From: Actinomycetes bacterium
Lineage (GTDB): Bacteria > Actinomycetota > Acidimicrobiia > Spongiisociales > SHLN01
Direction: 5' to 3'
Assembly (NCBI GenBank): GCA_024638625.1
Contig: JAHEJY010000006.1
Span: 1-40,273 of the forward strand
DNA length: 40,273 nt
Shown: positions 24,789-31,390 of the stretch, piece after piece
Position numbering within the stretch: position 1 is the stretch's first letter
Layout of the letters: every line of letters starts with the position of its first letter
Notes under the pieces: model-generated
What the model was told of the DNA's origin: nothing
Seen by the model: only the letters and a program-made list of their open reading frames with translations
Database searches by the model: none
Position numbers and translations under genes: made by a program

Positions 24789-25823
24789 TTGAACGACCGA
24801 GAATCACTAGCCATGTCACGTGCTGTGGAGATAGCGCGACAGGCCCGCCCCCATCCCAATCCGCGTGTGGGGTGCGTGCTGCTCGACGCGACTGGCAACG
24901 TCATCGCCGAAGGTTTCCACGAAAAAGCAGGGGAAGCCCACGCCGAACAGCTCGCGCTGGATCTAGCGGTTGTCCCCGTTCACACGGCCGTCGTGACACT
25001 GGAACCGTGTTCTCATACCGGTCAGACGCCCCCGTGCACGGAGGGCCTGATAAGAGCCGGTGTTGCCAGAGTTGTCGTAGGCTCGATTGACCCCGATCCC
25101 AGGGTGTCGGGCCGGGGTATCCGGCGCCTGACTGAAGCCGGGCTCGATGTCGAGCTCACGGGTCCCGATATTGCCGAGGTCGACCCGGGGTATGCCTGGC
25201 ACCGCCGGACCGGTCGACCGCGGGTCACTCTGAAGATGGCGGCCACGCTCGACGGGCAGACGGCTACAGACACGGGTGAGTCACAGTGGATCACCGGTGA
25301 GCGAGCCCGGGCGGATGCTCAGGTCCTGAGATCGGAAGCAGACGCGATTGTGGTCGGTATCGGAACCGCCATCGCTGACACACCGAGGTTGACGGTGAGA
25401 ATCGACGGTTATCAGGGACCGCAGCCACGGCCGGTGGTGATCACCGGCGATAGGTCGTTGCCGGACGAACATCGGCTTCAAGATCCTCTGGTCTATGGAC
25501 CGCATGGGGTAGCCGGCGTTGTGGGTTTCCCCGGGCCCGCCGGTGTCGATCTCAATGCTGTCATCGCAGACCTCGGCGAGCGCGGCTACCTCGACATCAT
25601 GGTCGAAGGCGGCGCCACACTGGCGGCCAGTTTTTGGGCGGAGGACCTTGTCGACGAAATCGTGCTGTATCTGGCAGCCAAAATCGCCGGCGGATACGGA
25701 CAGGGCCTCTTCGCGGATGTATTCACCGATCTCGCCGATGCGCGATCCGTTGCTATCCGCTCGATTGACCGCGTAGGCGAGGACATCGTTCTGCGCGCCT
25801 CTGTTGCTCGGGACGGAACCTGA
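24789..25823 (+). CDS. ribD: Bifunctional riboflavin deaminase/reductase
   Basis: Deaminates and then reduces the pyrimidine intermediate of riboflavin synthesis. The N-terminal zinc deaminase shows HPNPRVGCVLLD, HAE (zinc His, catalytic Glu) and EPCSHTGQTPPC with two zinc cysteines. The C-terminal reductase (about 145-344) has RPRVTLKMAATLDGQTA, ESQWITG and MVEGGATLAASF. The TTG start at 24789 is chosen because AGGAAGGA (24776-24783) sits 5 nt upstream and homologues start with NDRESLAMSRA. An upstream in-frame ATG at 24717 would add 24 atypical residues, and ATG 24813 would remove part of helix 1. 344 residues. ribE overlaps by one base. Confidence 0.96.
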   Translation: MNDRESLAMSRAVEIARQARPHPNPRVGCVLLDATGNVIAEGFHEKAGEAHAEQLALDLAVVPVHTAVVTLEPCSHTGQTPPCTEGLIRAGVARVVVGSIDPDPRVSGRGIRRLTEAGLDVELTGPDIAEVDPGYAWHRRTGRPRVTLKMAATLDGQTATDTGESQWITGERARADAQVLRSEADAIVVGIGTAIADTPRLTVRIDGYQGPQPRPVVITGDRSLPDEHRLQDPLVYGPHGVAGVVGFPGPAGVDLNAVIADLGERGYLDIMVEGGATLAASFWAEDLVDEIVLYLAAKIAGGYGQGLFADVFTDLADARSVAIRSIDRVGEDIVLRASVARDGT

Positions 25824-26416
25824 TGTTCACCGGTATCGTCGAAGCGCTTGCAGACGTCGTCGGCGTCGAGCGCAAGGGCGAGGGGGCGCGCATCGTTGTG
25901 TCGCATTCCCTGGCTGCCGAGCTCGCAATCGGAGAGTCGGTCGCCGTCAACGGAACCTGCCTCACGGTCGTGGAACGTTCATCTCATGAGGTTGCCTTCG
26001 ACGTCGTAGCGGAGAGCCTCATGAGAACGAGCCTGGGTGATCTGGCACCGGGCGCGGTCGTCAATATTGAACGCGCCATGCCGGCCAAGGGGCGTTTCGA
26101 CGGTCACATCGTGCAGGGCCATGTCGATACGACGGTCGTCGTGCGCGACATCGAGACGGAGGGCGATGGGGTTCGCATGTGGTTCAATATCGATCCCGGG
26201 CTCGGGCGGTACATCGTCGAGAAAGGGTCGGTGACTCTCGACGGGGTGAGCCTGACGGTGGCAACTGTCGATGGTGATGGTTTCTCGGTCGCCCTCATCC
26301 CTCACACGCTGAAGGTCACGACGCTCGGGAGCCGCAAAGTCAGAGATCGCATGAATCTCGAGGTGGATGTGGTGGCCAAGTACGTGGAACGCATGTTGGA
26401 AAGGACCAGGCGATGA
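25823..26416 (+). CDS. ribE: Riboflavin synthase alpha subunit
   Basis: Dismutates two lumazines into riboflavin. The 197-residue protein has two lumazine-binding repeats. The first starts MFTGIVEALADV and the second MPAKGRFDGHIVQGHVDTTVV near 92-112. SLTVATVDGDGFSVALIPHTLKVTTLG near the C-terminus matches the conserved end. The start overlaps the ribD stop (TGATG) and the stop overlaps ribBA (ATGA). The gene symbol varies between ribE and ribC by organism. Confidence 0.97.
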   Translation: MFTGIVEALADVVGVERKGEGARIVVSHSLAAELAIGESVAVNGTCLTVVERSSHEVAFDVVAESLMRTSLGDLAPGAVVNIERAMPAKGRFDGHIVQGHVDTTVVVRDIETEGDGVRMWFNIDPGLGRYIVEKGSVTLDGVSLTVATVDGDGFSVALIPHTLKVTTLGSRKVRDRMNLEVDVVAKYVERMLERTRR

Positions 26417-27606
26417 ATCTTGTTCGGATCGAGGAGGGCATCGAGGCGTTTCGCAATGGCGAGTTCTTGATCGTGATCGATGCGGCCGACAGGGAAAACG
26501 AAGCAGATCTCATCATGGCAGCCGAGAAGGTGACGCCTGACGCCGTTGCCTTCATGGTTCGTTTCACGTCGGGTTTGATATGCCAGCCCATGCTGGGCGA
26601 GCAGCTAGACGCATTGGAACTTCCTCTGATGGTTCCTGCCGCGGGCGACGTTCACCATACTCAGTTCACGGTTTCTGTCGATTACACCCCCGGCACCACG
26701 ACGGGAATCTCAGCCGAGGATCGAGCAAACACCGTTCTCAGCCTGATAGACCCGGGAACCCGCCCGATGGATCTGGCGCGGCCCGGTCACGTTTTTCCGC
26801 TGAGGTATACGAGCGGCGGGGTGCTCCGCCGTCCGGGCCACACAGAGGCCGGGGTCGACCTTGCGGTGCTGGCCGGACTGTATCCCTCTTCGATCCTGTG
26901 TGAGCTGGTCAACGACGACGGAACGATGTCACGTGGCACCGACCTCGAAGATTTCAGTAGAGAACACGGCATCAAGATGGTTTCCATCGAAGACCTCATT
27001 TCGTACCGACTGCAAACCGAAAACACCGTGACACGCAGGGCCAAGGCTTCCCTTCCGACCGTGCACGGAGATTTCACTGTCTTCGGTTACCTCGATCAGA
27101 TCACAGGAGCCGAACATGTGGCACTCGTGAGCGGCGAGCCAACCGATGGGATGCTGGTCCGGGTTCACAGTGAATGCCGGACCGGTGACGTGTTCAATTC
27201 GACGCGCTGCGACTGCCGATGGCAGCTCGTTGCGGCCATGGAACAGATCTCCGCATCCGGCAGCGGCGCAGTCATCTACATGGACGGACACGAAGGACGA
27301 GGAATTGGATTGTTGAATAAGCTCGCGGCGTATCAGCGTCAGGACGAAGGCGGGGAAGACACGGTTGAAGCCAACCTGAGTCTGGGTTTTCCCGCCGACG
27401 CCCGGCGCTTCGAGGCGGCGGCCCACGTCCTGGATGACCTCGGGGTGGGATCGGTACGGCTTCTCTCGAATAACCCGGACAAGAGGGCCGGCCTCGAAAA
27501 TGCAGGCGTCAAAGTGACCGAGATCGTGCCTCTGGTTGCACCGGCAAACGACGTAAACCGCGGGTATCTCGAAACGAAGGCATCGAAGATGGGCCACTCG
27601 CTTTGA
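26413..27606 (+). CDS. ribBA: Bifunctional 3,4-dihydroxy-2-butanone-4-phosphate synthase / GTP cyclohydrolase II
   Basis: Supplies both precursors of riboflavin. The RibB part (about 1-200) has DRENEADLIMAAEKV, TTGISAEDRANTV and the GHVFPLRYTSGGVLRRPGHTEA block. The RibA part (about 205-397) has the zinc cysteines in SECRTGDVFNSTRCDC, GHEGRGIGLLNKL, and DTVEANLSLGFPADARRF followed by LLSNNPDKRAGL. The usual YxRQEGRGIGL reads YMDGHEGRGIGL, and the Tyr of the RxY segment is Phe, both mild variants seen among actinobacteria. 397 residues, fused as in many bacteria. Overlaps ribE and ribH by 4 bp and 4 bp. Confidence 0.97.
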   Translation: MNLVRIEEGIEAFRNGEFLIVIDAADRENEADLIMAAEKVTPDAVAFMVRFTSGLICQPMLGEQLDALELPLMVPAAGDVHHTQFTVSVDYTPGTTTGISAEDRANTVLSLIDPGTRPMDLARPGHVFPLRYTSGGVLRRPGHTEAGVDLAVLAGLYPSSILCELVNDDGTMSRGTDLEDFSREHGIKMVSIEDLISYRLQTENTVTRRAKASLPTVHGDFTVFGYLDQITGAEHVALVSGEPTDGMLVRVHSECRTGDVFNSTRCDCRWQLVAAMEQISASGSGAVIYMDGHEGRGIGLLNKLAAYQRQDEGGEDTVEANLSLGFPADARRFEAAAHVLDDLGVGSVRLLSNNPDKRAGLENAGVKVTEIVPLVAPANDVNRGYLETKASKMGHSL

Positions 27607-28031
27607 GCAGAGCTTCCGGTCTTCGGATCGGGATAGCCGTTGCATCGTTCAACGAAGTGATTACGTCGGCTTTGCTGGCGGGTGCGGAGTCGAGATTGGA
27701 AGACGCCGATGAGTTGGTCGTATTCCGGGTTCCCGGTGCGTGGGAGCTTCCCCTCGGCGTGCGAAACCTGGCTCAAACCGGGGTCGACGGCGTCGTGGCC
27801 ATCGGCGCCGTGATCGAGGGGGAGACCGATCATTACCAATTCATCGCAGCGGAGGCTTCACGTGGTCTCCAGGCCGTCATGCTGGAGACCGGCGTGCCGG
27901 TGGGCAATGCACTCCTGACCGTGCGCCTGCTGGAGCATGCGCGCGAGCGGAGTGCGCCCGGCGCAGGAAACAAAGGGGCGGAGGCGGCCGATGCAGTTGT
28001 CGATATGATTCACGCTTTACGTTCGATATAA
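27603..28031 (+). CDS. ribH: 6,7-dimethyl-8-ribityllumazine synthase
   Basis: Joins the RibA/D and RibB products to make lumazine; assembles as pentamers or 60-mer capsids. The 142-residue protein has ASFNEVITSALLAGA, VPGAWELPLGVRNLA, and GAVIEGETDHYQFI with the catalytic His. AGNKGAEAADAV lies near the C-terminus. The usual FGVLTTDT strand reads NALLTVRLLEHARER, so the middle of the protein is divergent. TTG start overlapping the ribBA stop. It closes the rib operon; a strong terminator lies 127 nt beyond. Confidence 0.95.
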   Translation: MSRASGLRIGIAVASFNEVITSALLAGAESRLEDADELVVFRVPGAWELPLGVRNLAQTGVDGVVAIGAVIEGETDHYQFIAAEASRGLQAVMLETGVPVGNALLTVRLLEHARERSAPGAGNKGAEAADAVVDMIHALRSI

Positions 28032-28157
28032 TCCTGGTTTCCATAGAGCAAGCGGAAGCTGCTGCTTCCCACCGGGCCGCCCATGCGAGCGCCGGTTAAT
28101 CATCGCGTATCCCGTCCTACGTGGATGTCCCGACGTCATGTTGGATGCGGTGCCATG

Positions 28158-28182
28158 AACGCAGCAGTCGTGCTGCGTTTTT
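28158..28182 (+). terminator. Intrinsic terminator after the rib operon / in the infC leader
   Basis: AACGCAGCA (28158-28166) pairs with TGCTGCGTT (28171-28179) around a GTCG tetraloop, followed by a T run to 28182. It is a textbook rho-independent terminator, 127 nt after ribH and 150 nt before infC. It may simply end the rib transcript. If the infC promoter lies upstream of it, it could also act as an attenuator. Confidence 0.85.
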
Positions 28183-28331
28183 CTATGGTCGGTAGAGATT
28201 GAAGATTTGAGCACAAGACAAAGCCACATCACGATCAAAGCCGAAACATAGAGTCGGCCACTTATCAGACAGCCACTTACAACAGCCACATATCAACAAA
28301 AGGGAGTGGACAATACGAAGGAGCATCCAAC
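28183..28331 (+). promoter_or_regulatory. infC 5' leader with A/C-rich repeats
   Basis: Between the terminator and infC the DNA is markedly A- and C-rich compared with the rest of the window. It contains three tandem near-copies of a 13-15 nt unit starting GCCACTTAT/GCCACTTAC/GCCACATAT (28257-28271, 28272-28284, 28285-28298), with a fourth diverged copy near 28222. It ends in the ribosome site AAGGAG (28318-28323). No hairpin is evident. The region probably forms an unstructured leader; its role is unknown. Confidence 0.55.
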
Positions 28332-29063
28332 ATCGCTGAACCACGCGTAAACGATCGAATCCGGGCCAAAGAGGTCCGGGTTGTGGCCCCCGACGGGAGC
28401 CAGGTTGGCGTCAAATCAATCGAAGAAGCCTTATGGCTCGCAAAGAATCTCGACATGGATCTCGTAGAGGTGTCGCCGAATGCCGACCCACCGGTATGTC
28501 GGCTCATGGATTACGGCAAATACAAGTATGAACAATCGGTTCGAAATCGCGAGGCCCGTAAGAAACAGACCCGCACTGTGGTGAAAGAAGTCAAGTTTCG
28601 CATCAAGATCGACGAGCACGACTTCCAGACCAAGATCCGACAGGCCCGCAACTTTCTGATGCACGGCCACAAGATCAAAGCCATCGTCATGTTTTTTGGA
28701 AGAGAAATCACGCACACCGAACTGGGAGCAGCCCTCTTGGATCGGATGATCGCAGCACTCGCCGACGTTTCCGAGATCGAGTCGGAGCCAAGACGTGAGG
28801 GGCGCAGCATGAACATGACACTTATCCCGGATAAGGCGAAGATAAAGGCGTTGAAGGCCGCAGAGGCCGCCGAGGCCGAGGCCGAGGCCGAGGCCGAGGC
28901 GGTCGCGGCGGCACAAGCGGCGAGCACCACCAGCGACGCAGAGGCTGCCGTTGCTGCCGGCGAGACCGCACCGGACGCCGGCGAACCAGACATGAAAGAA
29001 GAGGATGCAAGCGAACCGGCGGCCGGGGAGGTCGCCCAGGTTGCCGTCCCCGAGGAGGCGTGA
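28332..29063 (+). CDS. infC: Translation initiation factor IF-3
   Basis: IF-3 keeps ribosomal subunits apart and proofreads start codons. The conserved N-terminus PRVNDRIRAKEVRVVAPDG begins before any ATG or GTG in frame. The start is therefore the codon ATC at 28332, with AAGGAG (28318-28323) 8 nt upstream. A rare AUU/AUC start is a known infC trait that lets IF-3 repress its own synthesis. The N domain (to about 75) has DYGKYKYEQ, and the C domain (about 85-165) has VKFRIKIDEHDFQTK and KAIVMFFGREITH. After about residue 170 a 70-residue acidic Ala/Glu tail follows, partly from five copies of a GCCGAG hexamer. Total length is 243 versus about 180 in E. coli. rpmI overlaps by one base. Confidence 0.95.
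   Translation: MAEPRVNDRIRAKEVRVVAPDGSQVGVKSIEEALWLAKNLDMDLVEVSPNADPPVCRLMDYGKYKYEQSVRNREARKKQTRTVVKEVKFRIKIDEHDFQTKIRQARNFLMHGHKIKAIVMFFGREITHTELGAALLDRMIAALADVSEIESEPRREGRSMNMTLIPDKAKIKALKAAEAAEAEAEAEAEAVAAAQAASTTSDAEAAVAAGETAPDAGEPDMKEEDASEPAAGEVAQVAVPEEA
28869..28898 (+). repeat. Hexanucleotide tandem repeat in the infC tail
   Basis: Five uninterrupted copies of GCCGAG encode five Ala-Glu dipeptides in the C-terminal tail of IF-3. The unit is in frame, so slippage changes tail length without a frameshift. Confidence 0.85.
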
Positions 29064-29257
29064 TGCCAAAACAGAAAACACATAGTGGGTCGAAAGACCG
29101 GTTCAAAGTCACGGGTACCGGCAAACTCCGTCGTCGACAGGTGGGCAGAAACCACCTGAAAATGACCAAGAGCAGCCGTAGGCTGCGTCGTCTGACCGGC
29201 GAGACCGAGGTAGCCAAGGCCGATGTGCCGGAAGTAAAGCGACTGTTGGGAAAGTAG
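29063..29257 (+). CDS. rpmI: 50S ribosomal protein L35
   Basis: A 64-residue, highly basic protein with the L35 signature [20 protein letters not shown] at the N-terminus and the SRRLRRLTG segment. It sits between infC and rplT in the canonical infC-rpmI-rplT order. ATG at 29063 overlaps the infC stop (TGATG); an in-frame GTG one codon upstream is an alternative. Confidence 0.97.
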   Translation: MPKQKTHSGSKDRFKVTGTGKLRRRQVGRNHLKMTKSSRRLRRLTGETEVAKADVPEVKRLLGK

Positions 29258-29261
29258 AGAC

Positions 29262-29621
29262 ATGGCACGCGCAAAACGTTCCGTTCATGCAAAGAAGAAG
29301 CGTCGCAAGGTTCTGGAAAGCGCCAAGGGATACCAGGGCGCGCGCAGCCGCCGGTACCGGACAGCTCGCGAGCAAGTCATCGGGGCCGGCGATGATGCGT
29401 TCCGTCATCGGAGGGCCAAAAAGGGCGACTTTCGACGAGTGTGGATTGCGAGGATCAACGCAGCTGCTCGCCAGCACGGCTCGACGTATTCACAGTTCAT
29501 CAGTGGTCTCAAGGCAGCTGAGGTGGAGGTAGACCGAAAGATGCTGGCCGACCTCGCCGTGCACGAGCCAGATGCCTTCAAGCAGTTGGTTGATGTCGCC
29601 ATGGCGGCCAACGACAAATAG
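29262..29621 (+). CDS. rplT: 50S ribosomal protein L20
   Basis: A 119-residue basic protein that nucleates large-subunit assembly. It has the expected N-terminal RNA-binding tail [23 protein letters not shown] and the core [28 protein letters not shown]. It starts 4 bp after rpmI. No L20-type autoregulatory leader was recognised; the leader sits before infC. Confidence 0.97.
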   Translation: MARAKRSVHAKKKRRKVLESAKGYQGARSRRYRTAREQVIGAGDDAFRHRRAKKGDFRRVWIARINAAARQHGSTYSQFISGLKAAEVEVDRKMLADLAVHEPDAFKQLVDVAMAANDK

Positions 29622-29641
29622 GACTCGTTCGAGCCGTCCCC

Positions 29642-30382
29642 GTGGACCCCATCTCGTCCCGCGCGAACCCGGTCATTGTTTCGGCATCACGATTGGGCCG
29701 CAATCGGCCTGAAGGTGTTTGTCTCGTAGAGGGTCCGGTTGCTTGTCAAGACGCCGTAGTCGGCGGCGCCATCTTCGATCGAATATTTGTTGTCGAGGGT
29801 GACGTGCGCGGCATCGCCATCGCCGGATCGGCCGGGCTGGCCCCGACCATGGTGACGCCGGGCGTACTCGCCAAGGTGGCGACGACAGACAGTCCGCAGT
29901 CTCCGATTGCCATCGTGCGTATTGCCGACTCGGATCTGGAACAGGACGAGCCGGTATTGGTGTTGTGGGAGCTGGCGGATCCGGGAAACGTCGGAACGCT
30001 GATCAGAACGGCCGCGGCCTTTGGACTGCAGGTACTCGTTGTTGGCGGTGCCGATCCGTGGGCCAGCAAGTGCATGCGATCTGCTTCTGGCGGTCACTTC
30101 AGAACCCCGGTCATCAGAGCCGATGTCATGCGGGCTCACGACCTGCTGGCACCATGGGATTGGTTTGCGTCCGTCCCCAGGGGCGGTGATGCTCCGTCCG
30201 TATTGGGCGGTTCAGGCAGTCCGGCGATCATGATTGGCAACGAAACGCATGGACTGCCGGCGGCAGTCGTCGAGGCAGCCCATCTCGTGTCCATCCCCAT
30301 GGTCGACACCACAGAATCGCTGAACGCCGCGCAGGCGGGAGCCGTGTTGATGTGGGAGTGGTCGCGGATCACCGCTGGCTAA
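29642..30382 (+). CDS. SpoU/TrmH family rRNA methyltransferase
   Basis: A 2'-O-ribose methyltransferase of the SPOUT class, probably acting on 23S rRNA. The 246-residue protein shows the three family motifs: ADPGNVGTLIRTAAAFG (about 111-127), IMIGNETHGLP (about 196-206) and IPMVDTTESLNAAQAGAVLMWEW at the C-terminus. These form the AdoMet-binding trefoil knot. An N-terminal substrate-binding region of about 90 residues is present. The position between rplT and pheS is conserved in actinobacteria (the tsnR-like gene). The start is GTG at 29642, 20 bp after rplT, with no clear ribosome site, so it is uncertain. The exact target nucleotide cannot be told. Confidence 0.9.
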   Translation: MDPISSRANPVIVSASRLGRNRPEGVCLVEGPVACQDAVVGGAIFDRIFVVEGDVRGIAIAGSAGLAPTMVTPGVLAKVATTDSPQSPIAIVRIADSDLEQDEPVLVLWELADPGNVGTLIRTAAAFGLQVLVVGGADPWASKCMRSASGGHFRTPVIRADVMRAHDLLAPWDWFASVPRGGDAPSVLGGSGSPAIMIGNETHGLPAAVVEAAHLVSIPMVDTTESLNAAQAGAVLMWEWSRITAG

Positions 30383-30385
30383 GGT
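30380..30385 (+). promoter_or_regulatory. Candidate -10 box before pheS
   Basis: TAAGGT fits TANNNT and lies 9 nt before the pheS ATG; its TAA is the stop of the methyltransferase. No Shine-Dalgarno lies between. No -35 at a proper distance was found. Confidence 0.25.
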
Positions 30386-30394
30386 TTTGCGCCC

Positions 30395-31390
30395 ATGAAA
30401 CGACTCGACGCCATTTTGGAGGCCGCCCCCGGCCTGATCGACGGCGCGGCCGACCTACCGGCGCTTGCGTCGGTCGAAGCAGAACTCCTGGGCAAGTCCT
30501 CGGTCGTGGGCGAGCTCAGACGAGGGATGGGCAAACTCGATCCTGAGCAGCGCCCGGTCGTCGGAGCGAAGCTGCAGGAGGCCGCCGATCAGCTCAAGAC
30601 GCAGGTCGCGCGGCGGCGGGAGGTGCTGGAGATGGCTGCTGAGCGAGAGCTTCTCATCTCGGATCGCCTCGATCTCACTCTCGACGCCTGGGTCCCGACG
30701 GTTGGGACAAGGCACCTGATCACGCAGGTGATCGAAGAGGTGACAGATATCTTTCTTGGGCTTGGATACGTCGTTGCCGACGGACCGGAGGTCGAAAACG
30801 TCTGGTACAACTTCGATGCCCTCAATACTCCCGATTGGCATCCGAGCAGGTTGGAAAGTGACACGCTCTATGTCGAGTACCGGGAGCGCGACGACGTGCT
30901 CATGCGGGTGCACACCTCGCCGGTTCAGGCTCGCTACATGGAGGCCAACGATCCCCCCGTGTACATCATTGCGCCCGGCCGCACCTTCCGCACCGACACA
31001 TGGGACGCAACCCACAGCCCGTCCTTTCATCAGATAGAAGGGCTTGTCGTGGACGAGCACATCACGTTCTCAGACCTCAAAGGAACCCTCATCCACTTCG
31101 TCCATGAGTTCTTCGGTCCCGATACCGAAGTTCAGTTCAATCCCCATTTCTTTCCTTTTACCGAGCCATCGGCCGAATTGCATGTGAAACTCGATGGCAC
31201 CTGGCTCGAGATGCTCGGCTGTGGTGTCGTTGATCCGGATGTGTTGGTCAACGTCGGGTATGACCCGGACAAATACAGCGGGTTCGCCTTCGGTATGGGC
31301 GTCGAACGGCTTGCCATGCCCAAGTACGGGATTAAAGATATCCGGCGCTTCTACGAAAACGATCTTCGGGTTCTGAGGCAATTCCCGTGA
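30395..31390 (+). CDS. pheS: Phenylalanine-tRNA ligase alpha subunit
   Basis: Catalytic subunit of the alpha2beta2 class II PheRS. The 331-residue protein has the N-terminal coiled coil (about 1-90), motif 2 region RTFRTDTWDATHSPSFHQIEGL near 191-212, FSDLKGTL, FFPFTEPSAEL near 252-262 and motif 3 GFAFGMGVERLAM near 292-304. The segment before FFPF reads VQFNPH where many enzymes have R-RPS-, a local divergence. pheT overlaps by 4 bp (GTGA). Confidence 0.97.
   Translation: MKRLDAILEAAPGLIDGAADLPALASVEAELLGKSSVVGELRRGMGKLDPEQRPVVGAKLQEAADQLKTQVARRREVLEMAAERELLISDRLDLTLDAWVPTVGTRHLITQVIEEVTDIFLGLGYVVADGPEVENVWYNFDALNTPDWHPSRLESDTLYVEYRERDDVLMRVHTSPVQARYMEANDPPVYIIAPGRTFRTDTWDATHSPSFHQIEGLVVDEHITFSDLKGTLIHFVHEFFGPDTEVQFNPHFFPFTEPSAELHVKLDGTWLEMLGCGVVDPDVLVNVGYDPDKYSGFAFGMGVERLAMPKYGIKDIRRFYENDLRVLRQFP

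Noticed and set aside
28383-28385. GTG as the infC start
   Set aside because: It would remove the conserved RVNDRIRAKEVRV segment; ATC at 28332 with AAGGAG upstream fits IF-3 biology better.
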